A stretch of DNA of 64,000 nt from RGUW01 sp040399325 (GTDB lineage: Bacteria > Cyanobacteriota > Cyanobacteriia > PCC-6307 > Cyanobiaceae), in NCBI GenBank assembly GCA_040399325.1, contig JBBASJ010000001.1, positions 62,001 through 126,000 on the forward strand. The letters run 5' to 3'. The notes under the pieces are model-generated. The model worked only from the letters and a program-made list of their open reading frames with translations, did not search any database and was not told the DNA's origin. Position numbers and translations under genes: made by a program. Shown piece by piece: positions 26,112-34,292 of this stretch. The stretch's first letter is position 1, and every line of letters starts with the position of its first letter.

Positions 26112-26185
26112 TGGCTCGGGGGAGACTTGAACTCCCGACCTTGGGGTTATGAATCCCACGCTCTAACCAGCTGAGCTACCGAGCC
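26112..26185 (-). tRNA. tRNA-Met (CAT)
   Basis: Reading the minus strand from 26185: GGCTCGG acceptor, then TAGCTCAGCTGGTTAGAG D-arm, anticodon loop ATTCATAAC with CAT (complement at 26149-26151), variable loop AAGGTC, T-arm GGGAGTTCAAGTCTCCC, and CCGAGCC with A discriminator. The CAT anticodon could belong to elongator Met, initiator Met or lysidine-modified Ile; the G1-C72 pair (Gs in the acceptor stem rule out the typical C1-A72 of initiator) fits elongator Met. 74 bases, no encoded CCA seen. Confidence 0.92.
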
Positions 26186-26232
26186 GCGGTAGAAAGACTT
26201 TAGACGATGGTGTGGCGACTGCCGAACGGCGG

Positions 26233-27258
26233 TCAGGCGCGCTGGGGAAGCAGGGCCAACGGATTGACGGCGCCACGCCCCGGTGGATGGATCTCGAAAT
26301 GGAGATGGGGTCCGGTGCTGCGACCGGTGCTGCCCATCTGGGCAATTGGCTGTCCCTGCGCCACCGTTTCACCGACCTGAACCAGCAGGCGGCTGTTGTG
26401 CGCATACAGCGAACGACTGCCGTCGGCATGGCTGATGCTGACCAGATAGCCATAACCGCCGCTGTGCCAACCCGAAAAACTCACGACGCCCTCCTTGGCC
26501 GCCACGATCGAGGTGCCCACGTTGTTGGCGATGTCGATGCCCTTGTGCATGCGACCCCAGCGCCAACCGAAGCCAGAGCTGAACAACCCGCGGGTCGGCC
26601 AGATCCAGCCATCACTGGAGATCGGCAGGTCGTCTCCAGGGTTGTCGCCACCGAGATCGGGGAGTTCCGGCCAGCTCAGACCGCTGGCTGACGGCTTGAG
26701 GCCCAACAGAAGCCTCGGCCGCGATGGTGACGACTGCACCACGGTGATCGGGGCACCCACCACCAGCCGAGCGGTCTCAAGACCCGGATTGAGCTTGAGA
26801 AGCTCCTGGAGGGTCATGCCATAGCGCCGGGCAATCTGACGCAGGGTGTCGCCGAGGCGCACGACAGCATTGGTCTGCAGCGGAGGCAACTGCTGCAGCG
26901 GTGGTGTGCGGCGTGCGTCACTGCTGTCGAGCTGGGGGATCAGACGAGCCAGCCGGCTCGACGACGCCGGCAGCACAAGCCAGTCACCCTTGCTGAACTG
27001 GTGGTCAGCGGGGACATCGTTCAGTTGGGCGAGGCGGCTGGGAGGTAGGGCAAGGGAGTCAGCCAGAACGCTGAGTTGGAGCTCCTGACGCAACCTCAGC
27101 CAAACCCGTTCAGAACCCGTCGTGACGGGAGGGAGGGCTGCAATCTGGTGGGACTGCTCGGAGCGATCTCGACCACCGGGCCCCATAGCCACGACGACAG
27201 CCGGCACGGCAACCGGCAGGAGGCACAACAGTGGTAAACACAATCGCAAAGGCTTCAC
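26233..27258 (-). CDS. LysM/M23 peptidoglycan peptidase-like protein
   Basis: Exported cell-wall hydrolase or activator. A signal peptide (LCLPLLCLLPVAVPAVVVA) precedes an N-terminal LysM-like stretch (SDSLALPPSRLAQLN region), then a clearer LysM (VRLGDTLRQIARRYGMTL...) and a C-terminal M23/LytM domain. Zinc motifs are HKGIDIANNVGT with the first His/Asp, and GPHLHFEI with the HxH. Because the motifs look intact, it may be an active endopeptidase, perhaps in septum splitting (inference). Downstream lies tRNA-Met on the same strand. 341 residues. Confidence 0.9.
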   Translation of the reverse strand: MKPLRLCLPLLCLLPVAVPAVVVAMGPGGRDRSEQSHQIAALPPVTTGSERVWLRLRQELQLSVLADSLALPPSRLAQLNDVPADHQFSKGDWLVLPASSSRLARLIPQLDSSDARRTPPLQQLPPLQTNAVVRLGDTLRQIARRYGMTLQELLKLNPGLETARLVVGAPITVVQSSPSRPRLLLGLKPSASGLSWPELPDLGGDNPGDDLPISSDGWIWPTRGLFSSGFGWRWGRMHKGIDIANNVGTSIVAAKEGVVSFSGWHSGGYGYLVSISHADGSRSLYAHNSRLLVQVGETVAQGQPIAQMGSTGRSTGPHLHFEIHPPGRGAVNPLALLPQRA

Positions 27259-27462
27259 ACATCACCCATCGAACAACACCCTCAGAGAAGCCACTATCTG
27301 GGGGCGCGCAGACAGTAGCCCACGGACTCTCTGAAGACAAGCATTCGTGACTACATTCGCAAACGTGAGAATCGGCAGAGCCTTTGTGGCACAGGCGATG
27401 TGCGCGCATCCGTCGGCCCGATCCAGGGCGGAAGCACGACAGTTGAGATTCAGACGTGATGG

Positions 27463-27948
27463 TCAGCGTGTCTGCGGGGCGTCGCCCAGTTGCCGCAGGG
27501 CCTCAAACAGCACGACGCCGACAGCCACCGAGAGGTTCAAGGAGCGCACCCCTGGCTGCGCCGCCGTGGCCTTCTGGGGCATTGGAATCGTCAATGCGGC
27601 GTCTGCCTGAAGCAGGACCTCCTGCGGGAGACCGTCGGTTTCGCGACCGAACAGCAGCCAGTCATCAGCAGCAAAGCGAAACGACGTGTAGGTGCGGTCG
27701 GCATGGCTGCTCAGGGCGATCAGCCGGCCTCTGCCGCGGCGATGGGTTTCGAAGGACTGCCAATGGCCATGACACTGCAGGTCGATCAGGGGCCAGTAGT
27801 CGAGCCCGGCACGCTTGAGGGTCCTGTCGTCGATGGAAAATCCGAGGGGTTCGATCAGGTGAAGCGGTGTGGCCGTGGCAGCGCAGGTACGACCGATGTT
27901 GCCGGTGTTGGGTGGGATCTGCGGTTGAAACAGAACAACGGCGGGCAT
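27463..27948 (-). CDS. trmL: tRNA (cytidine/uridine-34 2'-O)-methyltransferase
   Basis: SPOUT methyltransferase that methylates the wobble base of tRNA-Leu isoacceptors using S-adenosylmethionine. Motifs: PQIPPNTGNIGRTCAATATP (motif 1), LFGRETDGLP (motif 2), and VRSLNLSVAVGVVLFEALRQ (motif 3, trefoil knot). At 161 residues it is standard. The start ATG overlaps the stop of cobU (TGATG), so it is the last gene of a TPM-pxcA-cobU-trmL run. Confidence 0.93.
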   Translation of the reverse strand: MPAVVLFQPQIPPNTGNIGRTCAATATPLHLIEPLGFSIDDRTLKRAGLDYWPLIDLQCHGHWQSFETHRRGRGRLIALSSHADRTYTSFRFAADDWLLFGRETDGLPQEVLLQADAALTIPMPQKATAAQPGVRSLNLSVAVGVVLFEALRQLGDAPQTR

Positions 27949-28523
27949 CAGGGCGTGCAGCGAGGACGGGCGGCTTCAACAACCGGCTCGCTGTGGCGCA
28001 GCAGGTCGATGGCTCGCCCGTGCAACACCAGCCACGCCGCATCGCAGCAGGGCATCAGCCGCTGCGTGAGTGCACCGAGGCGTTCGCGAAACAGGCCGCC
28101 GGCAGCGGTGCTGGGGACCACACCCCAACCGGTCTCTTCGGCAACCAGGATCACAGGCCCCTGGACCGCGTGCAATGCAGCTTCCAGATCCTGGCAGTGG
28201 TGTTCCCAGGAGGCCACCGCAGCATCAAGGCCACTGGCGACCCAGGTGCCAAGCGAATCGACCAGGGCGAGTTGACCGTGCTCCAGATTCAGCAGAGCCT
28301 GCGGCAATGCCAGCGAGACCTCACGGCACAGCCAATGGCTGGGGCGCCGCTGCCGGTGGGCAAGCAGTCGGGCCTGCCAGGCGGCATCCCCCGGCAGCTG
28401 TGGCCCCGTGGCGAGATAACAGACCTGCAGGCCGGAGCCGATGGCGAGCCGTTCAGCCCAGAGGCTTTTGCCACTGCTGGCAGGCCCGCTCACCAGGGTG
28501 ATGCGGGCTGCTTCAGCCACCAC
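27948..28523 (-). CDS. cobU: Adenosylcobinamide kinase/guanylyltransferase
   Basis: Bifunctional CobU/CobP enzyme that phosphorylates adenosylcobinamide and attaches GMP, an assembly step of cobalamin (pseudocobalamin in many cyanobacteria). Walker A is GPASSGKSLWAERLA at about residues 13-27; the core VLVAEETGWGVVPS-like stretch (VAEETGWGVVPS) is the family signature. The kinase lacks no visible motif. It starts inside the pxcA tail (11-base overlap) and its stop overlaps the trmL start, so its supply is tied to unrelated genes rather than to a cob cluster. 191 residues. Confidence 0.93.
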   Translation of the reverse strand: MVAEAARITLVSGPASSGKSLWAERLAIGSGLQVCYLATGPQLPGDAAWQARLLAHRQRRPSHWLCREVSLALPQALLNLEHGQLALVDSLGTWVASGLDAAVASWEHHCQDLEAALHAVQGPVILVAEETGWGVVPSTAAGGLFRERLGALTQRLMPCCDAAWLVLHGRAIDLLRHSEPVVEAARPRCTP

Positions 28524-29655
28524 CGTTCATGTTGCGCAAGGTGGCCACAGACGAGGGCGAGACCCGATTGAGATAGCGGAAGATCCAGTACTTGAACACC
28601 GTGGCCAGAACCACAGGAAAGGTCGCGATGAACAGCATGATGAAGTTCTCCCGTGCCGGGACTCCGAGATGGTGAGCGACACCGTCGAGCAACACCGTCC
28701 AGCCTTCAGGGGAGTGGAAACCGACAAAGATATCGGTGAACAGAATGATGGCAAACGCCTTGGCACTGTCACTCAGTCCATAGATCAGTTCATCAATGAA
28801 TCCTCGTAAAACCTGAAGATCTCTACGGCAGAACACACAGACAAGTACAAAACCGACAAGAGCAAACAGATCAGCAATGACGTTCTTGATGGCCTCTGTG
28901 CTTTCATCATCTGCTTGATCCTTCAGAGACTGCGCCTTCTCGGCCAGTTGCAGCTGCAGTTCCTGCCGGGTGGGAAGGGGTTTGCCGTTGAGGAGTGCGT
29001 CGAATTCAATCTCCGCCTGAAACACCCGAAGTTTCTCGACTGCACGTTCTTCGAGAGCCGGCTTGGGGTAAGTCAGGAAGCCACTGGTTGGGGCGTACTG
29101 ATCAACCAGTGGCGAAACGATGAACAGACGCGTGGCCTGCTGCACCAAGACCGGCACAAGAATCAGAAGCAGCAGGACACGCAGCGAGACCAGGGTGGAA
29201 TCGCGTCGACGGCGAAATCCGGCGACCAAGGAAGCCTCAGCCTCTGGATCCAGTTGCCGTCTGACCTGGTCGACCACACCGATCAGACTGCGGGGCAGCA
29301 CCTCTGGCGAGCGGCTCAGGGAAGGCAGAGGCTTGCGGTTGGCGTAGCGCATCACCACGTCCTCAAGGAGCTGCAGCTGGCGTAGTTCCTGTCCAGACAG
29401 CTCAGAGCGATGCCCGTCGATCGCCTCGTAAGCGTCGCGACAGACCTGAAGGGCGGCTCGAAAACGCCGCAGAATCATCGCCTGGGTCGCGGCAGGCAGA
29501 CGCAGGTCAATCTCAGGTCTGACGGGGCGGTCGTTGTAATGCTCGAGCTCGATGCTCTGAATCAGCAGGGCCGATTCGTAGCCCCTCTCAAGCTGATTGG
29601 TGAGATCGACAGCGCCGGCGCGGCCAAATGTTCCGATCCAGTCGTTGAGTGCCAT
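28513..29655 (-). CDS. pxcA: Proton extrusion protein PxcA (CemA family)
   Basis: Membrane protein needed for light-driven proton extrusion and CO2/bicarbonate use in cyanobacteria; homolog of chloroplast CemA. Hydrophobic segments lie in the middle (VSLRVLLLLILVPVLVQQ) and the C-terminal part with the family hallmark FVGFHSPEGWTVLLDG and FIATFPVVLATVFKYWIFRY, ending LNRVSPSSVATLRNM. Length 380 is within the family range. The stop overlaps cobU by 11 bases and it follows the TPM gene by 3 bases, so an operon is likely. Confidence 0.93.
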   Translation of the reverse strand: MALNDWIGTFGRAGAVDLTNQLERGYESALLIQSIELEHYNDRPVRPEIDLRLPAATQAMILRRFRAALQVCRDAYEAIDGHRSELSGQELRQLQLLEDVVMRYANRKPLPSLSRSPEVLPRSLIGVVDQVRRQLDPEAEASLVAGFRRRRDSTLVSLRVLLLLILVPVLVQQATRLFIVSPLVDQYAPTSGFLTYPKPALEERAVEKLRVFQAEIEFDALLNGKPLPTRQELQLQLAEKAQSLKDQADDESTEAIKNVIADLFALVGFVLVCVFCRRDLQVLRGFIDELIYGLSDSAKAFAIILFTDIFVGFHSPEGWTVLLDGVAHHLGVPARENFIMLFIATFPVVLATVFKYWIFRYLNRVSPSSVATLRNMNGGG

Positions 29656-29658
29656 GGA

Positions 29659-30318
29659 TCAACGGGAGAACACCCACCAGGTCAGCATCGGCACGACGGT
29701 GCCGACCACCAGCAGTCCTGCAATCCAGGAGAACGCCTGGCTGGACTGGGTCTCTTCGCGGGTCGGAATGGTCGAGGTCACCGTGGTGGGTGTGGCGATC
29801 GCGGGTTCTCCCGGATCGGGTTCACCACTGAGTACAGCGGCGATTCGGGCGACGGCATCGAGGCTGGCCTGGCGATAACGACCGCCTTCGCGCAGGGGCT
29901 GGGCCATGGTGGTGCGGCTCGTGCTGCTCAGCAGTGAGGGCTCCAGGCGACTGCTGAGGGCGTCACTGGCAACAATTGCGGTGCCGCTGGTCTGGGCGTC
30001 GATCAGAAACAGCAGCTGGGGCGAAGTGGCCTCCTCACCAGATTGCCAGCGCAGCAACAGCGCTTGCCCAAGCTGGCCCAGTGAGAGGCCGTAATCGAGT
30101 CGCGGAACGCTGATCCAGCTGGCCTGAACGCCGTAGTCGGTCAATCCGTCGAGGCTCCTCGACAGGTCCGAACGGCCGGCACGACTCAGGACATCGGCCT
30201 GATCCAGAACATGGGCAGGCGGCGGATCCAGGGGCAGATCGACAGCACTCAGCGCCAGAACAGGCTCAATGGGCAGCGCCACCAGAACACAGGCCACCAG
30301 CACAAGCAACGCGCGCAT
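29659..30318 (-). CDS. TPM-domain (Psb32-like) exported protein
   Basis: A 219-residue protein with a signal peptide (LLVLVACVLVALPIEPVLA) and a TPM domain (HVLDQADVLSRAGRSDLSRSL and ASWISVPRLDYGLSLGQLGQ), followed by a Thr/Pro-rich linker and a C-terminal membrane helix (AFSWIAGLLVVGTVVPMLTWWVF). TPM proteins include Psb32/TLP18.3, which help photosystem II repair at the thylakoid; a role there is an inference. ATG 30318 is preferred to ATG 30372 because it starts the signal peptide. It precedes pxcA by 3 bases. Confidence 0.82.
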   Translation of the reverse strand: MRALLVLVACVLVALPIEPVLALSAVDLPLDPPPAHVLDQADVLSRAGRSDLSRSLDGLTDYGVQASWISVPRLDYGLSLGQLGQALLLRWQSGEEATSPQLLFLIDAQTSGTAIVASDALSSRLEPSLLSSTSRTTMAQPLREGGRYRQASLDAVARIAAVLSGEPDPGEPAIATPTTVTSTIPTREETQSSQAFSWIAGLLVVGTVVPMLTWWVFSR

Positions 30319-30442
30319 GAGGGCGTGGCCAACAGCCCGTCGACGATCGGACCAGACAGCAGACAGCCGCAAGCTTGAGAAGACAGCTCACCCCAGTTTG
30401 CCGCCTGCGGGCCGACGTGTCTGCCCCTGCGGCAAGAGCTGC

Positions 30443-30847
30443 TCAGGCCAGGGCATCGCGATGCAGGATGGCAACCACCTCAAGGATCTGGGCGCAGCGC
30501 TCGGGAGCCAACGTCAGCAGGGAGGCCAGCTCCTGCAGAAATGTCTCTTCCACCGGACGCACTTCACGGTCAGCCCGCACAAGGTGGGCTGCCAGAGCCA
30601 GAGCCGTTTCCTGCTGTGCAGCGTTCAGGCAGGGGGCGGCTGTGGCGATCAGTGCCGACCAGCCCGACTGTCGCAGCTGGGACAGCAGGCGATCGAACAG
30701 CAGGCCCATCTCCTGTTCGCTCTGACGGTTGAACGGCGTCAGAAATTCAAGGCGCGAGCGCAGCATCTGGGCTTCCTCCTTGCCCAGCTGTCCGTCACAA
30801 CCCACAGCAGCAAGGCAGATCGCCGCAAAGGCTTCTGAAGGCGTCAT
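30443..30847 (-). CDS. TerB-like protein
   Basis: A 134-residue helical protein of the tellurite-resistance TerB type: EAFAAICLAAVGCDGQLGKEEA at the N-terminus with the acidic CDGQLGKEE (metal-binding position of TerB), then LFDRLLSQL and HLVRADREVRPVEETFLQEL. TerB domains are often stress-linked, but no resistance role is shown here. It is separated from the TPM gene by 124 bases on the same strand and divergent from the CCB-like gene. Confidence 0.78.
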   Translation of the reverse strand: MTPSEAFAAICLAAVGCDGQLGKEEAQMLRSRLEFLTPFNRQSEQEMGLLFDRLLSQLRQSGWSALIATAAPCLNAAQQETALALAAHLVRADREVRPVEETFLQELASLLTLAPERCAQILEVVAILHRDALA

Positions 30848-30906
30848 CGACTTGGATCAATCACAGTCATTGCAGCAAAGATTCGGCGATCCGGCATCCT
30901 TGGGTC

Positions 30907-31596
30907 ATGTCGCTCCCCGCTCGCCTGTGCACGGCAGTCGGCACAGGTGCCCTGCTGCTGACTGTCGTCAACCAGCTGACCGCCCCTGCGCTTGACCCTG
31001 CCCTGGAGCGGGGTTCGGTCCTCGCTGCCCTGCTGGCGGTGGGTCTGCTGTTGATCGGTGTGCTGTGGACTCGCCTGCAACCGGAACCCGCTGCACGGGC
31101 CCCCCTGCAGGGCGATGAGGGGATGCTGCTGCGCCGCGACCTCAGCCCGCAGCTCGCCGACGAGTTGAGCTGGGGAACACGCATGCTGCTCACTGCGACT
31201 CCGGCCGCTGTGGTGCTCGTGCTGTGGGACGGAGACTGTCTGATCCATCGCGGCCTGATGGATCCCACAGCCCAGCAGAGAGGCTTTGTGCCGGGTCCGG
31301 TCTGCCAGATGGCCTGGCAGCGCGATCGCAGCATCCATCTTGTGGATCTGCGGCATTACCCGGGCCGTGATGAGTTCATGCCTCTCCTGGAGGGACTGCC
31401 GAGTGTCATCGTTCAGCCCCTGGGTCGGCGCGGCCTGGTGGTGCTGGGGGGCTGGTCACCGCGCTGCTTCAGCACCGCTGACCAGCTGTGGATCGAAGGC
31501 TGGGCCCTGAGGCTCAGGGACGCCTGGCTGCCGGCCGGGCAGGCTGTCGCTGAGGCAACACCAGCGTCGAGAGCACCCGGGACCCTGGAGCAGTGA
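30907..31596 (+). CDS. CCB2/CCB4-like cofactor assembly protein
   Basis: Membrane protein related to CCB2/CCB4, which in chloroplasts help attach heme ci to cytochrome b6 of the b6f complex (stromal side). It has two N-terminal membrane segments (AVGTGALLLTVVNQLTA and AALLAVGLLLIGVLWTRL, joined by a short loop) and a cytoplasmic domain. The assignment is from family memory of the N-terminus. 229 residues. Its tail overlaps the convergent lptC by 83 bases, unusually long for this window. Confidence 0.72.
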   Translation: MSLPARLCTAVGTGALLLTVVNQLTAPALDPALERGSVLAALLAVGLLLIGVLWTRLQPEPAARAPLQGDEGMLLRRDLSPQLADELSWGTRMLLTATPAAVVLVLWDGDCLIHRGLMDPTAQQRGFVPGPVCQMAWQRDRSIHLVDLRHYPGRDEFMPLLEGLPSVIVQPLGRRGLVVLGGWSPRCFSTADQLWIEGWALRLRDAWLPAGQAVAEATPASRAPGTLEQ

Positions 31597-32680
31597 ATTC
31601 GAGCAGTCCTTCAGACCCGAGCCGTCCGCTGAGCTGACCGGCACGGGTGATCTGACGGTTCGCACGTCGATGGAGCACGACCCGCCCTGTCGCCAGAACG
31701 CCATTGGTGGTCCAGTTCCAGATGCAACGATCGGCCCGAAGCCGGCCGTCGGGCTGTTGCAGGCGGCAGTCTTCAGCAATTGCGGCTTCGGTGGTGTTGA
31801 GGGCCAGGGTCAGGCCGCGACCCGCGATCTTCAGGGCGCCGTAGGCCGCCGTGAACGGCGCCTCGGTCACCATCACATGGGTGTTGAGATCGATGGTCGT
31901 CGTGGCCGTGTTCAACCAGGCCCGCTGCTGCGGGGACGCAAAGCGCACCGGAGCCAGCAACTGCAGACTCCTGCTCAGCGAATTGCCGCGCAAACCGGCG
32001 GCCTGCAGGCGTCGACCGGCAGCACCGGGGGCACCACTGGTCGCCACGACTGGTCCCGGCGCCACAAGGGCACCGCTGCCAGGCGACCAGTCGAGCTGGG
32101 GGGCCGTCAGTCGGATCTGCTGCAGGCCATCAGCCCCGGCGCCGCTGCTGGCGACGGTGGGTTTCCCCCGCAATTCGAGCAGATCACGGTCAACCCAGAG
32201 CGTCGCCTTGCTGGCCCTGAGACGCAGGCGGGTGTCGTAGGCCTCTGGACTCCGGTCCAGTTCGAGGCGTTGCTGCCTCGGGTACCACCGCATGCGTGTG
32301 GCCGAAACCCTGAACGGTTCGGGGCCGAGCCGCTGGATCGTCACAATCCCCTCCAGCTGGATCACGTCTCCATCGTTGAGCACGGTTCCGTGGCTGGCGG
32401 CAAGCCGATAGAGAGGCTTGCCCTGCTGGCTGATCTCACCGCGCAGGTCGCGCGCCTGGGCCACACGACGGGCGAGGTCATAGCGGGCTTCCGGACTGGT
32501 CACCTGCCACAGCGGTCGCCCCGCCGAATCCTGCTGCCGCAGATCCAGGGCCTGAAACACGAATGGTGTGGCGCGGCTGCGCGTGTCGCGACGGGCCGAC
32601 TGCCCACAGCCACTCAACAGCAGCAGCAGGAACGCCAGCACCAGCGATGCGCCGCTGCGGCACCGGGCAGACCCAGCCAT
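31514..32680 (-). CDS. lptC: LptC-like lipoprotein, long form
   Basis: Inner-membrane-anchored periplasmic component that hands lipopolysaccharide from LptB2FG to LptA. The N-terminal hydrophobic stretch ends in LLLLSGCGQSA, a lipobox, so it is a predicted lipoprotein. The OstA/LptC repeat character is clear (WQVTSPEARYDLARRVAQAR, VIQLEGIVTIQRL). At 388 residues it is about twice the length of E. coli LptC (191), with two or more OstA-like modules. It lies far from lptA/B. ATG 32680 overlaps the metG stop (TGATG); GTG 32683 is the other start. Confidence 0.82.
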   Translation of the reverse strand: MAGSARCRSGASLVLAFLLLLLSGCGQSARRDTRSRATPFVFQALDLRQQDSAGRPLWQVTSPEARYDLARRVAQARDLRGEISQQGKPLYRLAASHGTVLNDGDVIQLEGIVTIQRLGPEPFRVSATRMRWYPRQQRLELDRSPEAYDTRLRLRASKATLWVDRDLLELRGKPTVASSGAGADGLQQIRLTAPQLDWSPGSGALVAPGPVVATSGAPGAAGRRLQAAGLRGNSLSRSLQLLAPVRFASPQQRAWLNTATTTIDLNTHVMVTEAPFTAAYGALKIAGRGLTLALNTTEAAIAEDCRLQQPDGRLRADRCIWNWTTNGVLATGRVVLHRRANRQITRAGQLSGRLGSEGLLEFTAPGSRVLSTLVLPQRQPARPAARRP

Positions 32681-34218
32681 CACAACGGGCCCTCAAGCTC
32701 CAGTCGCGCCATCACCGGTGTGGGTTCAGGCAGAGGGGCACCCACCGTCAGCGCACCCCAGCGCAGCTGGTCCGGCCAGGGAGCCGGAGCTGCTGGCAGC
32801 TGCGCCAACATGCGATCGCTCATCAGCGGTACCAGCGGCGCCAGCAGCTGGGCGACGAGGCGCGCCGCTTCGAGCACGGCATAGAGATCGGACGACACCT
32901 GCTCGCGCTGCCCCTCCTGCTTCATGCGACTCCAGGGAGCCTGCTCGTTCAGGTAGCCATTGGCCGCCACGGCAAGACCGAGGGCGGCTTCGGCGGCGGC
33001 TCTGAAATCAAGCCGCTGCCAGGCAACGTGATAGACGCTGCAGGCGTCGCCAGCTGCAACAGCCAACGGATGGGACGGCCCAGCCGCTTCGCCAGGGTCT
33101 GGAACAGCCCCATCGAACCAGCGTCGCGCCATGGCAATGGTGCGATTCAGGAGGTTGCCGATGGTATTGGCGAGGTCACTGTTGACCAGGTCGACAAACC
33201 GCTGCTGCTGAAAGTCGCCGTCATCGCCGAAGGGAATGTCGCGCAACAGGTACCAACGCACGGCATCGCTACCGCAACGCTCGAGCAGCAGCTGCGGGTC
33301 CAGCACATTGCCCAGTGACTTGCCCATCTTCTGGCCCTCACGGGTCAGAAAGCCATGCCCAAACACCCGTTCTGGCAGGGGAAGTCCTGCCGACAGCAAC
33401 ATCGCAGGCCAGTACACGGCATGAAATCGCAGGATGTCCTTGCCGATCACATGCAGTTGGGCGGGCCAGCCCCGCTCGCTCACAGCGTCGAGGTCGACAT
33501 GGTCGTCGTTGTTGAGTAAAGCGGTGAGATAGCCAAGCAACGCGTCAAACCACACATAGAAGGTGTGACCGCCATGGCCAGGCACGGGGATCCCCCAGGG
33601 CAGGTTCACACGCGAAATCGAAAAGTCGCGCAGGCCCTGAGCCACAAAGTTTTCGACCTCACGGCGGCGTGACTCGGGAGCGATGAACCCGGGCCGACGG
33701 ATCAACTGCTCGATCTGTTCCTGATAGTTCGACAAACGGAAGAACAGATTGACTTCATCGCGCCATTCGAGGGGCTTGTGGTGAATCGCGCAGCTGGGCT
33801 CCTGGGCTTCTGCCGGATCGTCCTTGAATTCCTCGCAGGCGACGCAGTACCAGCCCTGTTGGCGACCTTCTCGGATGTCGCCGTTGGCCTCGACCCGCGC
33901 AAAGAACTGCTCGACGATGCGGCGATGACGGGGGTCGGTCGTACGGATGAATCGGTCGTTGCTGATCTGCCAGTTCTGCCAGAGTTCTTGATAACTGGCG
34001 CTCACCAGGTCGCAATGGGCCTGGGGACTCAGTCCGGCGGCCTCGGCCGTGCGCTGAATCTTCTGCCCATGTTCATCGCAGCCGGTGATGAACACCACGG
34101 CATCGCCCATCAACCGGTGGTAGCGGGCGATCGCATCACAAGCCAGCGTGGTGTAGGCACTGCCGAGGTGGGCCCGGTCGTTGACGTAATAGAGCGGAGT
34201 GGTGAGGGTGTAGGTCAT
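32680..34218 (-). CDS. metG: Methionine-tRNA ligase
   Basis: Class I synthetase charging tRNA-Met and initiator tRNA. HIGH-like HLGSAY and KMSKS-like KMGKSLGNV motifs are present, with the zinc knuckle CVACEEF...CAIHH. The C-terminal helical anticodon domain is there; the tRNA-binding EMAP-type C-terminal domain found in the E. coli enzyme is absent, as in the short 510-residue form. It is divergent from the FAD oxidoreductase gene, and overlaps the start of lptC. Confidence 0.95.
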   Translation of the reverse strand: MTYTLTTPLYYVNDRAHLGSAYTTLACDAIARYHRLMGDAVVFITGCDEHGQKIQRTAEAAGLSPQAHCDLVSASYQELWQNWQISNDRFIRTTDPRHRRIVEQFFARVEANGDIREGRQQGWYCVACEEFKDDPAEAQEPSCAIHHKPLEWRDEVNLFFRLSNYQEQIEQLIRRPGFIAPESRRREVENFVAQGLRDFSISRVNLPWGIPVPGHGGHTFYVWFDALLGYLTALLNNDDHVDLDAVSERGWPAQLHVIGKDILRFHAVYWPAMLLSAGLPLPERVFGHGFLTREGQKMGKSLGNVLDPQLLLERCGSDAVRWYLLRDIPFGDDGDFQQQRFVDLVNSDLANTIGNLLNRTIAMARRWFDGAVPDPGEAAGPSHPLAVAAGDACSVYHVAWQRLDFRAAAEAALGLAVAANGYLNEQAPWSRMKQEGQREQVSSDLYAVLEAARLVAQLLAPLVPLMSDRMLAQLPAAPAPWPDQLRWGALTVGAPLPEPTPVMARLELEGPL

Positions 34219-34292
34219 CGGCCGGATCCTACGCAGAGCTTTTCTCCGGGGCGTTGGGCTGCCAGCCTGGATCGGCCCGGCCCTGATTGCTG

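Noticed and set aside
26112..26185. Initiator tRNA-Met or lysidine tRNA-Ile instead of elongator Met
   Set aside because: The acceptor begins G-C, not the C-A mismatch of an initiator, and the stem sequence is unlike tRNA-Ile2; elongator Met remains the best reading, though not proven.
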